Shown: positions 15,301 to 25,448, counted from the first letter of the stretch. The stretch is 64,000 nucleotides of DNA from JAJDZL01 sp965220665 (GCA_965220665.1 CBDCQQ010000005.1:2294001-2358000), one strand, 5' to 3'. The notes: a model not told the origin generated them from the sequence alone. Numbers and translations are program-made.

Positions 15301-16571
15301 TGAGTTCTGAAGTACGAGTTACTCTGCCACCGCATGATCTAAAGAAGCCATGGACGATTGATGCTTATAGAAGCATTGGCGGATATGAGGCGCTCACTCA
15401 AATTCTCAAAGATAAGATTTCCCAGGAAGATGTAATTAACGAAGTCAAGGCTTCCGGTTTGAGAGGGCGGGGAGGCGCTGGATTTCCCACAGGTCTTAAG
15501 TGGAGTTTTATGCCCCGGAACGCACCCAGTCAAAAATATCTGGTGTGCAACTCCGATGAAGGCGAACCCGGCACATTCAAGGATCGGGACATTATCCGCT
15601 ATAACCCACATGCGCTAATTGAAGGGATGATCATCGCCGGTTACGCAATGGGTGCAACAGTCGGTTACAACTATATGCGGGGTGAATTTGTAGAGCCCTA
15701 TCTGCGAATTGAGCAAGCGATGAAGGAAGCCCGTGATGCGAATTTTTTGGGTTCGAACATTCTTGGCAGCGGGGTGGATTTTGAGTTGTATTCTCACCTG
15801 GGTGCTGGCGCATATATATGCGGTGAGGAAACAGGTTTACTCGAATCTCTCGAAGGCAAGAGTGGTCAACCTAGATTTAAGCCGCCATTTCCAGCCCAGT
15901 ATGGAGTTTTTGGCAAGCCGACGACCATTAATAACACCGAAACCCTGGCATCAGTTCCACGAATCATACAAGAAGGTGCTGAATGGTTTGTCAGCCTCGG
16001 ACCGGAAAATAATGCGGGAACCAAGGTATTTTCAGTATCCGGGCATGTCAATCGTCCGGGAAATTATGAGGTGCCTTTAGGCATGCCATTTCGAGAATTA
16101 CTTGAAATGGCGGGCGGTATGTTAAACGGCAGCAAACTCAAGGCAGTGATTCCAGGTGGTTCGTCTGTTCCGGTTCTGCCTGCAGAATTGATCATGGACT
16201 GCAATATGGACTACGATTCACTTCAGAAGGCCGGGTCTTTGCTGGGAGCCGGCTCGGTCATTGTGATGGATGAGTCCACTTGTATGGTCCAAATTCTGGA
16301 ACGGATTGCATATTTTTACTGGGAGGAATCTTGCGGTCAGTGTACTCCCTGTCGCGAGGGAACCGGGTGGCTGTACCGAATGTTGAACCGGATTCGACGC
16401 GGTGCTGCTCGAGTGGACGAGATTGATCAGCTGGTGGATGTCGCCAATCGCATTGAAGGGCGAACAATTTGTGCGCTAGGTGATGCGGCTGCCTGGCCTG
16501 TGCAGAGTTTCATCAAGCATTTTCGACATGAATTCGAAGCGAAAATCAAACCGGTGAGCAAAGCTGCCTGA
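15300..16571 (+). CDS. nuoF: NADH-quinone oxidoreductase subunit F (NADH-binding)
   Basis: The 423-residue subunit that oxidises NADH through FMN. The G-R-G-G-A-G-F-P-T-G-L-K-W nucleotide/FMN loop (about 57-69), N-S-D-E-G-E-P-G-T-F-K-D and the [4Fe-4S] motif E-S-C-G-Q-C-T-P-C-R-E-G-T (about 343-355) are all present, with the fourth cysteine in T-I-C-A-L-G. ATG overlaps the nuoE stop by one base (TGATG). Confidence 0.98.
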   Translation: MSSEVRVTLPPHDLKKPWTIDAYRSIGGYEALTQILKDKISQEDVINEVKASGLRGRGGAGFPTGLKWSFMPRNAPSQKYLVCNSDEGEPGTFKDRDIIRYNPHALIEGMIIAGYAMGATVGYNYMRGEFVEPYLRIEQAMKEARDANFLGSNILGSGVDFELYSHLGAGAYICGEETGLLESLEGKSGQPRFKPPFPAQYGVFGKPTTINNTETLASVPRIIQEGAEWFVSLGPENNAGTKVFSVSGHVNRPGNYEVPLGMPFRELLEMAGGMLNGSKLKAVIPGGSSVPVLPAELIMDCNMDYDSLQKAGSLLGAGSVIVMDESTCMVQILERIAYFYWEESCGQCTPCREGTGWLYRMLNRIRRGAARVDEIDQLVDVANRIEGRTICALGDAAAWPVQSFIKHFRHEFEAKIKPVSKAA

Positions 16572-16581
16572 GTGAATAGCC

Positions 16582-18993
16582 ATGCCAGATAGCCAAATGT
16601 TCAAAATTGAGATTGACGGACGCGAGTATGAAGCTGCGCCGGGCTCAATGCTGATCGAAATCGCTGATAAAGCTGGCATTTATATTCCTAGATTCTGCTA
16701 TCACGAAAAGCTCTCTGTAGCAGCCAACTGCCGAATGTGCCTGGTCGAAGTGGAGCGGGCACCTAAACCTTTGCCGGCTTGTGCAACTCCGGTCATGGAT
16801 GGAATGAAGGTTAAGACGAATTCTAAAGCGGCTGTCGGTGCTCAAAAGGATACGCTGGAATTTTTGTTGATCAATCATCCGCTGGACTGTCCGATTTGTG
16901 ATCAGGGTGGTGAATGTCCGCTGCAGGATCAGGCAGTAGGATACGGTGGCCATTTGTCTCGGTATGAAGAGAAGAAACGTGTCGTAGCGGATCACGATAT
17001 TGGACCTTTAATCGAAACTGAAATGACTCGGTGCATTCACTGCACCCGGTGTGTTCGGTTCGGAGACGAAGTCGCAGGGGTTATGGAATTCGGTATCACT
17101 GGCCGAAGCGAGCACCTGAAGATTGACACGTTTTTTGGCAGTTCTGTGGATTCAGAAGTATCCGGAAATGTGATTGATCTTTGTCCTGTGGGCGCACTGA
17201 CTTCCAAACCTTACCGGTTCACAGCCCGGTCTTGGGAACTGATCGATCACGATTCCATTAGTCCGCACGACTGTGTAGGTGCCAATATCAGCATCCAGAC
17301 ATTACGAGGGGAGGTAAAACGAGTCCTTCCCCGAATTAATGAAGCCGTCAATGAATGCTGGATATCAGATAGAGACCGTTATAGTTATGAAGCCACAGGT
17401 GTCGAAAATCGACTCTTACAGCCGATGGTCCGAAGTGAATCTGGACTGGCTCCTGCCAGCTGGGAAGATGCTCTTAGCGCCGCTGCTAATGGAATTTGGT
17501 CAGTTATTGATGAACACGATGCAAGTGAATTAGGTGCACTAGTCTCGCCGACTGCAAGTTTTGAGGAGTTTTATCTGGTTCAAAAACTGATGCGGGCACT
17601 TGGTTCAGACAACGTTGATCATCGATTGCGACAAATTGATTTTTCAGGAGATGACGACGCAGGACTTTTCCCCGGGACAAGTTTACCGATCGAGCGCTTT
17701 TCCGATTGCAGCAAAATATTACTAGTCGGCTCAAATATTCGAAAGGAACAGCCATTGCTGGGTTTGCGTGTTCGAAAGGCATGGCGAAATGGTGCCAAAG
17801 TGGCGGCGATCAATTCGATGGACTGGTCACTGAATTTTGGTCTTGAGGCCAAAACAATTGTTGCTCCAGGCCTGGTTCCCTATGCGTTGGCCCAAGTTCT
17901 GCTGCTACTTTGCGAAATGAAAAACGCTGAGGTCCCAGAAGATATCTCGGGTGACTTTCTCGATGGAGCAGAAGAGTTTTCCGGGCACGAAGAGTGCAGA
18001 AAAATCGCTGCAATGCTGTGTGAGAATACGGGTGATGGTGTTATTGTTTTGGGACAGTCGGCCATTTCGCATCCGATGTTCAGTTGTATTGAACATTTAG
18101 CGCAGTTCATTGCCGAGATTTCAGGTGTTGCTCTGGCTATTTTGCCACCTGCGAACAGTGCAGCCGGATGGATGGCAGGCTGTCTTCCACATCGCGGTGC
18201 CAATGGTGTCCCTGTCGAAGCACCTGGAATGAATGCCCGCCAAATGATACATAACCCGCGTGCCGCATATCTCCTTTTTAATATTGAACCTTCGAGAGAC
18301 ATATCAGATGGCATGCATACTAATCAGGCAATGGAAAATGCCAGTTTTGTGGTCAGTCTGCAGTCGTTTGACGATGTGCCAGATTACGTTGATGTCGTTT
18401 TGCCAATTGCCTCTTTTACCGAAAACGCGGGGACATTCATCAATTGCGAAAGTCGTGTGCAGCACACTGTTGCAGCTGTCGAACCCATGGGAGAGTCACG
18501 CCCAGGGTGGAAAGTTCTTCGGGTGTTGGGTAATTTCTTCAATGTATACGGTTTTGACTACGTTCAAGTCGGCGATGTATTTGAAGAAGCTTTTGCCGAC
18601 GCAGAAGGCGTTAGTGAGCCCAATGGATCGAGCAGCCGTCCAGTACCTTGCATACAAAAGGAGTCAAGAGTTTCCCCTGGATACTTTGAGTTGATATCTG
18701 ACCCGAAAATTTACTCTGTAGATGCGACGGTCCGTCGTGCCTCTGCTTTGCAGTCGACGGCTGATGCAAGTCCGGTCAGTGTAGGCGTTCACCCGGATGA
18801 CTTGGAAGCGCTAGCCCTAGAAAATGGTACGGCAATTATTCTCCGTCACGATTTGTATTCCGTGCACACACAGGTTTTTTCCGATTTGCGCGTAGCCCGT
18901 GGTTGCGTCTACTTTCCAGCCGGCAGCGACGCCGGACCATCTGCATCAATTGGAGCTGAAGTTCGCATTGAGCAAGAGTCGGGGGCTGTGTGA
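16582..18993 (+). CDS. nuoG: NADH-quinone oxidoreductase subunit G
   Basis: The 803-residue subunit that holds most peripheral-arm iron-sulfur clusters. The N-terminal [2Fe-2S] ferredoxin part (F-C-Y-H-E-K-L-S-V-A-A-N-C-R-M-C), the H-x3-C-x2-C-x5-C block (D-C-P-I-C-D-Q-G-G-E-C-P-L) and the C-I-H-C-T-R-C-V-R-F [4Fe-4S] motif all occur within the first 160 residues. A molybdopterin-oxidoreductase-like domain follows; it has lost cofactor function in this family. The size is normal. The stop overlaps the nuoH start. Confidence 0.96.
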   Translation: MPDSQMFKIEIDGREYEAAPGSMLIEIADKAGIYIPRFCYHEKLSVAANCRMCLVEVERAPKPLPACATPVMDGMKVKTNSKAAVGAQKDTLEFLLINHPLDCPICDQGGECPLQDQAVGYGGHLSRYEEKKRVVADHDIGPLIETEMTRCIHCTRCVRFGDEVAGVMEFGITGRSEHLKIDTFFGSSVDSEVSGNVIDLCPVGALTSKPYRFTARSWELIDHDSISPHDCVGANISIQTLRGEVKRVLPRINEAVNECWISDRDRYSYEATGVENRLLQPMVRSESGLAPASWEDALSAAANGIWSVIDEHDASELGALVSPTASFEEFYLVQKLMRALGSDNVDHRLRQIDFSGDDDAGLFPGTSLPIERFSDCSKILLVGSNIRKEQPLLGLRVRKAWRNGAKVAAINSMDWSLNFGLEAKTIVAPGLVPYALAQVLLLLCEMKNAEVPEDISGDFLDGAEEFSGHEECRKIAAMLCENTGDGVIVLGQSAISHPMFSCIEHLAQFIAEISGVALAILPPANSAAGWMAGCLPHRGANGVPVEAPGMNARQMIHNPRAAYLLFNIEPSRDISDGMHTNQAMENASFVVSLQSFDDVPDYVDVVLPIASFTENAGTFINCESRVQHTVAAVEPMGESRPGWKVLRVLGNFFNVYGFDYVQVGDVFEEAFADAEGVSEPNGSSSRPVPCIQKESRVSPGYFELISDPKIYSVDATVRRASALQSTADASPVSVGVHPDDLEALALENGTAIILRHDLYSVHTQVFSDLRVARGCVYFPAGSDAGPSASIGAEVRIEQESGAV

Positions 18994-20036
18994 TGAATTG
19001 GCTTTGGTCAACCTATGCCAGTTTGCCTTTTGAACTGCAGGTTACGATAGAGAGCCTCATCAAGATCATTGCGATTTTGGTGCCGCTCCTTTTGTGCGTA
19101 GCGTTTATGACTTATGCCGAGCGAAAAATTATTGGCTACATTCAGGTAAGAGTTGGCCCTAACCGCGTGGGCCCGAAAGGCTGGTTTCAACCTTTTGCAG
19201 ATGTTTTAAAACTGCTCTTCAAGGAAATTGTCATTCCAAGCAATGCGAATCGATTTCTTTTTCTGTCTGCTCCTATTCTTTCACTGGCTCCTGCTCTTGC
19301 AGCCTGGGCGGTTGTGCCGTTCACAGATACGTTGGTATTAGCCAATCTGGATGCGGGGCTGCTTTACATTCTCGCACTGACTTCACTTGGAGTCTATGGT
19401 GTAATCATAGCCGGTTGGGCGTCCAATTCAAAGTACGCATTCCTTGGTGCCATGAGATCAGCGGCACAAATTGTGGCGTATGAAATTGCAATGGGATTTG
19501 CACTGGTGGGACTACTGATGGCTGCCGGGAGTCTCAATCTTGTTCAGATTGTGACTGCACAGACAGGAGGACTTCACCAGTGGTATGTTTGGCCGCTTTT
19601 TCCATTATTCCTGGTCTATTTCATCTCAGGTGTTGCGGAGACAAACCGGGCACCCTTCGATGTGGCGGAAGGTGAATCTGAAATTGTTGCTGGCTTTCAC
19701 GTTGAGTACTCTGGTGTAACATTCGCAATATTTTTTATGGCAGAGTATGCCAATATGGTGCTCATCGCAACTTTGGCTGTCATTCTGTTTCTGGGTGGTT
19801 GGCACGCCCCATTCGATTTCGCGCCATTTACCTGGATTCCGCCGATTTTCTGGCTGCTGGGGAAAGTCGCACTGATGCTGTTTGTATTCTTATGGCTACG
19901 CGCTACATTTCCCCGCTATCGTTATGATCAAATTATGCGGCTTGGCTGGAAAGTGTTTATCCCTGTAACACTGGTCTGGATTACCGTAATCGGCGTTTTT
20001 CGATTTCTCACTCCCTTTGGATTCATATTTCAGTAG
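18993..20036 (+). CDS. nuoH: NADH-quinone oxidoreductase subunit H
   Basis: A 347-residue membrane subunit with about eight helices that links the peripheral and membrane arms near the quinone site. The conserved loop G-P-N-R-V-G-P-K-G-x-x-Q-P-F-A-D (about 53-68) and the A-E-T-N-R-A-P-F-D-V-A-E-G-E-S-E loop are intact. The ATG at 18993 overlaps the nuoG stop (TGATG). A GTG three bases earlier is possible but less likely. Confidence 0.97.
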   Translation: MNWLWSTYASLPFELQVTIESLIKIIAILVPLLLCVAFMTYAERKIIGYIQVRVGPNRVGPKGWFQPFADVLKLLFKEIVIPSNANRFLFLSAPILSLAPALAAWAVVPFTDTLVLANLDAGLLYILALTSLGVYGVIIAGWASNSKYAFLGAMRSAAQIVAYEIAMGFALVGLLMAAGSLNLVQIVTAQTGGLHQWYVWPLFPLFLVYFISGVAETNRAPFDVAEGESEIVAGFHVEYSGVTFAIFFMAEYANMVLIATLAVILFLGGWHAPFDFAPFTWIPPIFWLLGKVALMLFVFLWLRATFPRYRYDQIMRLGWKVFIPVTLVWITVIGVFRFLTPFGFIFQ

Positions 20037-20053
20037 CGCGCAAGGATTGAGTG

Positions 20054-20542
20054 ATGGACTGGATAAAACGACACTTCAAAACCTTTTTGCTGCTTGAATT
20101 GTTACGCGGTTTAAGACTGACTGGCAAGCACCTGTTCAAGCGCAAGATAACCGTTCAGTATCCTGATGAAAAAACTCCAAAGTCGCCGCGATTTCGAGGC
20201 CTACACGCACTTCGACGTTACCCGAATGGTGAAGAGCGCTGCATTGCCTGTAAATTGTGCGAAGCAGTCTGTCCTGCACTCGCAATCACGATTGAATCGG
20301 AAGAGCGAAGCGACGGCACTCGACGAACGACTCGTTATGACATTGACATGTTCAAATGCATTTACTGCGGATTTTGCGAGGAAGCGTGTCCAGTTGATTC
20401 GATTGTTGAAACCGATATTCACGAATTCCATTTCGAGACGCGTGGTGACAACATCATGACCAAAGAAATGCTGCTCGCCATTGGCGATCAGTACGAAGAA
20501 CGAATCGCGGCTGCTCGAAGAGCTGATTCTGCTTTTCGGTAG
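20054..20542 (+). CDS. nuoI: NADH-quinone oxidoreductase subunit I
   Basis: A 162-residue subunit with two [4Fe-4S] clusters (N6a, N6b). Both ferredoxin motifs are complete: C-I-A-C-K-L-C-E-A-V-C-P (about 60-71) and C-I-Y-C-G-F-C-E-E-A-C-P (about 99-110). The preferred start is the ATG at 20054; a GTG directly before it is in the same frame. Electrons pass through this subunit to N2 in NuoB. Confidence 0.97.
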   Translation: MDWIKRHFKTFLLLELLRGLRLTGKHLFKRKITVQYPDEKTPKSPRFRGLHALRRYPNGEERCIACKLCEAVCPALAITIESEERSDGTRRTTRYDIDMFKCIYCGFCEEACPVDSIVETDIHEFHFETRGDNIMTKEMLLAIGDQYEERIAAARRADSAFR

Positions 20543-20553
20543 GGTTGACGTCA

Positions 20554-21192
20554 ATGACTTTCAGTTTTCTCGATTTTGCCTTCTACGCATTTGCAGCAAT
20601 ATTGATATTTGCGGCACTAATGGTGGTCACGGTTCGAAATCCAGTTAAAGCGGCTTTGTTTCTTGTGCTTGCATTTTTTAGCGCAGCCTGTATCTGGATT
20701 ACGTTAGAGGCTGAATTTCTGGCAATTGTGCTGGTTCTGGTTTACGTCGGCGCGGTGATGGTGCTGTTTCTGTTTGTCGTCATGATGCTGGATATCAATC
20801 TGATTCAGATGCGCGAAGGGTTTGGCAAGTACCTGCCAGTCGGAGGTTTCGTTGCTTTGTTGCTGGTTGCTGAGTTGATTATTATTCTCAACGCCAAAGT
20901 GTTCAGTCCGGAGTCGATGCCGCGACCCGTCGGACAGCCAGCAGACTACAGCAATACACAGAAATTGGGCGAGGTACTTTATACGCAGTATGCCTATCCG
21001 TTTGAAATTGCTGCAATCATTCTGCTGGTAGCGATTGTCGCCGCTATATCACTGACGTTGCGTCGTCGTCCGCAAACGCGTTACCAGAAGCCTGCGAAGC
21101 AGATATCTGCCAGAAAAGAAGACCGGCTGCGCGTGGTTTCCATGAAATCAGAAAAGCCGCACCCTGATGCCGCAGAAGCGAGTACAGAATGA
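20554..21192 (+). CDS. nuoJ: NADH-quinone oxidoreductase subunit J
   Basis: A 212-residue membrane subunit with five helices; the third holds the Y-V-G-A-V-M-V-L-F-L-F-V-V-M-M motif that forms the pi-bulge helix in complex I. The ATG at 20554 has a TAGGG site 9 bases upstream and is preferred over a TTG at 20545. The charged C-terminal tail of about 45 residues is somewhat long for the family. It overlaps nuoK by four bases (ATGA). Confidence 0.95.
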   Translation: MTFSFLDFAFYAFAAILIFAALMVVTVRNPVKAALFLVLAFFSAACIWITLEAEFLAIVLVLVYVGAVMVLFLFVVMMLDINLIQMREGFGKYLPVGGFVALLLVAELIIILNAKVFSPESMPRPVGQPADYSNTQKLGEVLYTQYAYPFEIAAIILLVAIVAAISLTLRRRPQTRYQKPAKQISARKEDRLRVVSMKSEKPHPDAAEASTE

Positions 21193-21494
21193 TCTCCCTG
21201 ACTCATTACCTGGTACTGGCGGCAGTGCTATTTTCAATCGCTGTTGTCGGAATATTTTTAAATCGAAAAAATGTTGTCATTCTGCTGATGGCAATCGAGT
21301 TGCTGCTCTTAGCAGTTAACATCAATTTTGTTGCGTTTTCCCATTACCTGCAGGATATTGCAGGACAGGTGTTTGTATTTTTCATCCTGACAGTTGCCGC
21401 AGCAGAAGCGGCGATCGGACTTGCAATTCTGATTGTGCTGTTTCGAAATCGACACACGATCAACGTTGAAGATCTGAACCGTCTAAGCGGTTGA
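21189..21494 (+). CDS. nuoK: NADH-quinone oxidoreductase subunit K
   Basis: A 101-residue, three-helix membrane subunit. The two conserved membrane glutamates are visible, in A-I-E-L-L-L-L-A-V-N (about 34-43) and A-A-E-A-A-I-G-L-A (about 69-77); both are part of the proton path next to NuoN. The start overlaps the nuoJ stop. Confidence 0.97.
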   Translation: MISLTHYLVLAAVLFSIAVVGIFLNRKNVVILLMAIELLLLAVNINFVAFSHYLQDIAGQVFVFFILTVAAAEAAIGLAILIVLFRNRHTINVEDLNRLSG

Positions 21495-21519
21495 GGACTT
21501 TCTAGGGTTTTCTGGTAAC

Positions 21520-23484
21520 GTGCTTACGATTTATACGCTGATTCCCGTCAGTTGCCTGGTCGCAGCTGCTATTGCGGGACTGGGTGGACACATCATCGGT
21601 CGCACCGCAACACACCGCGTTGCGATTTCTGGTGTTGCAATCAGTTTTGTATTGTCGGTCTATGTGTTGTTTGACGTGCTTCAGGGTAATTACTTTGATG
21701 GCATGCTCTACACTTGGGGAACCAGTGGATTTCTAACCTTTCAAATCGGGTTTCTGATTGACGAACTATCGGCGGGTATGGCTGTTGTTGTCACTTTTGT
21801 TTCACTGATGGTACACATCTACACTATCGGGTACATGCACGATGATCCCGGCTACCAGCGTTTCTTCAGCTACATTGCGCTTTTCACATTTGCCATGCTG
21901 ATGCTGGTTATGTCAAATAACTTCCTGCAATTATTTTTTGGCTGGGAAGGAGTCGGCGTGGTTTCCTATCTACTGATCGGATTCTGGTTTGATCGGGATT
22001 CTGCGATTCATGCCAATATGAAAGCTTTCCTAGTTAACCGTATCGGTGATTTCGGATTTATTTTGGCGATCGCAGCAATTGTTTATGTGTTCAGTTCACT
22101 GAATTACGCGGATGTCTTCTCTCAGGCTGCTTCCGTTGAAAATATGACGGTTGAGGCATTCGAAGGTGTCAACTGGAAATGGCTGACAATTATTTCGTTG
22201 TTACTGTTTGTCGGTGCGATGGGGAAATCTGCTCAGGTACCGCTTCACGTGTGGCTGCCTGATTCAATGGAGGGTCCGACGCCTATTTCCGCACTTATCC
22301 ATGCGGCAACCATGGTGACCGCTGGAATATTCATGGTCGCACGAATGTCACCACTGTTTGAATTTTCAGAAGTTGCACTGACAGTGGTAGTGACAATTGG
22401 TGCGATAACAGCACTGTTCATGGCATTGATTGGGCTGGTGCAAAATGACATCAAGCGGATCGTTGCCTACTCAACTCTGTCGCAGCTCGGTTACATGACA
22501 GTCGCACTTGGTGTATCGGCCTATGCGGCAGGTATCTTCCATTTGACCACCCATGCATTCTTCAAAGCTTTGCTCTTTCTGGCCGCCGGCTCGGTGATCG
22601 TCGCGCTACATCACCAGCAGGACATTCGGCATATGGGCGGATTGAAAAAGATCATGCCAATTACTTATTGGACAGCACTGGTTGGTTCACTAGCACTAGC
22701 GGGATTACCGCCCTTTGCGGGATTCTTTTCCAAAGACACCATTATTGAGGCGGTACAAGCCAGTCAATTGCCGGGAAGCGGCTTTGCACTATTCGCAGTC
22801 ACCATTGGCGTTTTTATCACTGCGCTTTACTCATTCAGGATGCTGTTCATTGTTTTTCATGGCAAGCCACGAATGTCTGAAGATGAACTGGCACATGCCA
22901 AGGAGTCGCCTTGGGTGATTACGTTGCCGCTGATCGTGCTGGCTGTACCGTCGGTTATTTTTGGAGCGATATTCGCTGTACCAATGCTGTACGGGGAGTT
23001 TTACGATCAGTCGATATTTGTATTGTCTCAACACGACACACTGGCACATGTAGGGGCAGGACTCGCAGGGCAAGGTGGCGAAATTTCTGCTTGGAAAATA
23101 GTTTTGCATGGATTTATCACTCTGCCATTCTGGTTGGCGGTTGCAGGAATCTTTGTAGCTTGGCTTCTGTACGTCCATCGACCTGAGTGGCCTTCGCTAA
23201 TTCAATCTCGATTCAGGTTATTGTGGCAGATTCTAGATCGGAAGTATGGCTTCGATGAATTCAATGAAGTAGTGGTCGCTAGCGGTACCCGCGGACTTGG
23301 AAACATGCTCTGGAAGTTCATGGATATGTATGTAATTGACGGTTTAGTCGTCAACGGTTTGGCTAATTCGGTCAGACGCATCTCTTCAAGAATTCGCGTG
23401 ATCCAGAGCGGGTTTGTTTATCACTACGCCTTTACGATGATTATCGGAATGCTGCTGCTGATCAGCTGGTTTTTGATCAGATAA
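21520..23484 (+). CDS. nuoL: NADH-quinone oxidoreductase subunit L (proton-pumping)
   Basis: A 654-residue antiporter-like subunit with about 16 helices, plus the long amphipathic lateral helix at its C-terminus. The core motifs W-E-G-V-G-V-V-S-Y-L-L-I-G (helix 5 glutamate), G-K-S-A-Q-V-P-L-H-V-W-L-P-D-S-M-E-G-P-T (lysine and loop) and H-A-A-T-M-V-T-A-G are intact. The start is GTG at 21520. No ATG lies near the family N-terminus. Confidence 0.97.
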   Translation: MLTIYTLIPVSCLVAAAIAGLGGHIIGRTATHRVAISGVAISFVLSVYVLFDVLQGNYFDGMLYTWGTSGFLTFQIGFLIDELSAGMAVVVTFVSLMVHIYTIGYMHDDPGYQRFFSYIALFTFAMLMLVMSNNFLQLFFGWEGVGVVSYLLIGFWFDRDSAIHANMKAFLVNRIGDFGFILAIAAIVYVFSSLNYADVFSQAASVENMTVEAFEGVNWKWLTIISLLLFVGAMGKSAQVPLHVWLPDSMEGPTPISALIHAATMVTAGIFMVARMSPLFEFSEVALTVVVTIGAITALFMALIGLVQNDIKRIVAYSTLSQLGYMTVALGVSAYAAGIFHLTTHAFFKALLFLAAGSVIVALHHQQDIRHMGGLKKIMPITYWTALVGSLALAGLPPFAGFFSKDTIIEAVQASQLPGSGFALFAVTIGVFITALYSFRMLFIVFHGKPRMSEDELAHAKESPWVITLPLIVLAVPSVIFGAIFAVPMLYGEFYDQSIFVLSQHDTLAHVGAGLAGQGGEISAWKIVLHGFITLPFWLAVAGIFVAWLLYVHRPEWPSLIQSRFRLLWQILDRKYGFDEFNEVVVASGTRGLGNMLWKFMDMYVIDGLVVNGLANSVRRISSRIRVIQSGFVYHYAFTMIIGMLLLISWFLIR

Positions 23485-23502
23485 CCTATTGCTGCTAATT
23501 CC

Positions 23503-24978
23503 ATGTTCCCTTGGTTGAGTTCACTGATCTGGCTGCCAATTGTCGGTGGTGTTGCAGTAATTGCAATTGGCAGAATTGGAAGTTCAGATTCTGTCCGTTG
23601 GGTTGCTCTAATCATTTCAGTGCTCACTTTTGTTTTGAGCATGATGGTTTACGGAATTTTTGACACTACCACCGCGGAATTTCAACTCAAAGAGCATTCT
23701 GTATGGGTTGACGCATTCAACGTCAATTATTCGGTCGGCATAGACGGAATTTCATTACCTTTGATTTTACTGACCACATTTCTGACAGTTCTTGTAGTGG
23801 TTGCTGGCTGGCGAGTCATTCAATATCGAATTTCGCACTACCTCGCCGCGTTTTTGCTGCTGGAAGGATTGATGATCGGTGTGTTTTCAGCATTAGACGC
23901 GGTGCTTTTCTACATTTTCTGGGAAGGCATGCTGATACCGATGTTTCTGATCATTGGAATTTGGGGCGGCGAAAATCGGGTTTATGCGACTATCAAGTTT
24001 TTCTTGTATACGTTGCTAGGTTCGCTCCTGATGCTGGTGGCATTTCTTTATCTTTACAACGCCAGTGAATCCTCATTCAGTATCATCGACTGGCACGCGT
24101 TACCAATTGCGCATACCGCCCAAATTTTGCTTTTCATCGCATTTTTCTCAGCTTTCGCTGTTAAGGTTCCAATGGTGCCGGTGCACACCTGGCTGCCTGA
24201 TGCACACGTTGAAGCACCCACTGGTGGATCGGTCATTTTGGCAGCTGTGATGCTGAAGATGGGTGCCTATGGATTTTTACGATTTACTTTGCCAATTTTG
24301 CCAGACGCATCTCGGTCTTTAGCCGGGGTGATCATCGCACTGTCACTGATTGCGATCGTCTACATTGCATTGGTAGCACTGGCACAAACTGACATGAAGA
24401 AGTTGATTGCGTATTCATCAATTTCTCACATGGGATTTGTTACCCTTGGATTTTTCGTCTTCAATACACACGGCATTGAAGGTGGTATCGTGCAGATGAT
24501 CTCGCATGGTTTCGTTTCGGGTGCTCTCTTCCTATGCGTTGGTGTGCTTTATGACAGGCTCCACTCCAGGAAACTGGAAACCTATGGTGGTGTTGCACAT
24601 CGTATGCCGGTGTTTGCCGCTCTGATGATGATTTTCACATTAGCGAATGTTGGATTACCAGGCACTTCAGGATTTGTTGGAGAAGTTTTGGTGATCATAG
24701 GCGCCTTTCAGGAAAGTGCAATTTATGCAGGAATTGCAGCATTAACGTTGATATTAGGTGCAGCCTATACACTGCGGATGTATAAACGCGTTATCTATGG
24801 AAAGATTGTAAATGAGGCAGTTTCTACCTTAACCGACCTCAACATGCAGGAGAAAATCACGCTGGGTTTGCTAGCCATTCTGGTGCTGCTGCTAGGGGTA
24901 TGGCCCTTTCCGCTGTTGGAAATGATGCATCCTTCTGTGGAACATCTGATTTCGCAGATTTCAATCTCGAAGCTGTAG
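23503..24978 (+). CDS. nuoM: NADH-quinone oxidoreductase subunit M (proton-pumping)
   Basis: A 491-residue antiporter-like subunit with about 14 helices. The helix-5 glutamate motif F-W-E-G-M-L-I-P-M-F and the K-V-P-M-V-P-V-H-T-W-L-P-D-A-H-V-E-A-P-T loop are present, as are the H-G-F-V-S-G-A-L-F-L motif and the C-terminal helix. This is the last nuo gene in the window: the expected nuoN does not follow, and the next 120 bases hold a hairpin and then a Fic remnant on the other strand. Confidence 0.97.
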   Translation: MFPWLSSLIWLPIVGGVAVIAIGRIGSSDSVRWVALIISVLTFVLSMMVYGIFDTTTAEFQLKEHSVWVDAFNVNYSVGIDGISLPLILLTTFLTVLVVVAGWRVIQYRISHYLAAFLLLEGLMIGVFSALDAVLFYIFWEGMLIPMFLIIGIWGGENRVYATIKFFLYTLLGSLLMLVAFLYLYNASESSFSIIDWHALPIAHTAQILLFIAFFSAFAVKVPMVPVHTWLPDAHVEAPTGGSVILAAVMLKMGAYGFLRFTLPILPDASRSLAGVIIALSLIAIVYIALVALAQTDMKKLIAYSSISHMGFVTLGFFVFNTHGIEGGIVQMISHGFVSGALFLCVGVLYDRLHSRKLETYGGVAHRMPVFAALMMIFTLANVGLPGTSGFVGEVLVIIGAFQESAIYAGIAALTLILGAAYTLRMYKRVIYGKIVNEAVSTLTDLNMQEKITLGLLAILVLLLGVWPFPLLEMMHPSVEHLISQISISKL

Positions 24979-25035
24979 CATTTCACTCAATTGCCTGTTT
25001 CATTTCGAACTAGGGCAGAATTTGACCGAAGAAAC

Positions 25036-25065
25036 AATCTAAGTGGGATTGGTGCAACTTAGATT
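25036..25065. terminator. Stem-loop downstream of nuoM
   Basis: aatctaagt (25036-25044) pairs exactly with acttagatt (25057-25065) around a 12-base loop. The stem is AT-rich and lacks a T-run on the plus strand, so it is a weak intrinsic terminator at best. It may mark the end of the truncated nuo operon. Confidence 0.35.
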
Positions 25066-25100
25066 AATAGCTTGAATTTGGTTCATATGAATTGTTTGTA

Positions 25101-25448
25101 TTATTCTGGAAGGAGTCCTGGTAGCCAGTGTGCTGCTAGCTTTGAAGGGAAAGCGAGCGTAAGTGGAGCCCGCGACGATTTTGCAGTCAGTGCGCCGGAA
25201 CGAATCAATGCAGATGTAATTCTACGGGCCTGACGATCGCTTACCCCCAACAGGCTTCCAGCTTCGCTGCGTGGCAGCGCTCCTTTCAACATCACGGCCT
25301 CCAATACAATGTCAGACTTTGGTGGTAGATCTCCTGTACGAATTTCCGATTCTGCCCAAATCGCGATACGAGCACGCAATCTCTCCGGTTGAATTAGCAG
25401 TAGCATGAACTCGATCTGATCAATGCAAGTCGGCTTCAGATACTCCAA
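25101..25448 (-). pseudogene. Fic-family protein remnant (C-terminal part only)
   Basis: The 115 residues match only the C-terminal winged-helix end of Fic-family AMP transferases: a C-I-D-Q-I-E-F-M helix, R-L-R-A-R-I-x-x-W, then D-L-P-P-K-S-D, G-A-L-P-R-S-E-A and R-Q-A-R-R-I-T-S-A-L-I, ending in S-S-R-A-P-L-T-L-A-F-P. The catalytic Fic motif H-P-F-x-D-G-N-G-R, normally more than 100 residues upstream, is absent; the DNA before it (25449-25646) has stops in all frames and then meets the P450 gene. It is therefore a decayed fragment. It lies where nuoN would be expected. Confidence 0.7.

Noticed and set aside
24979..25100. Possible nuoN start downstream of nuoM
   Set aside because: None of the frames gives a NuoN-like N-terminus or a hydrophobic stretch.
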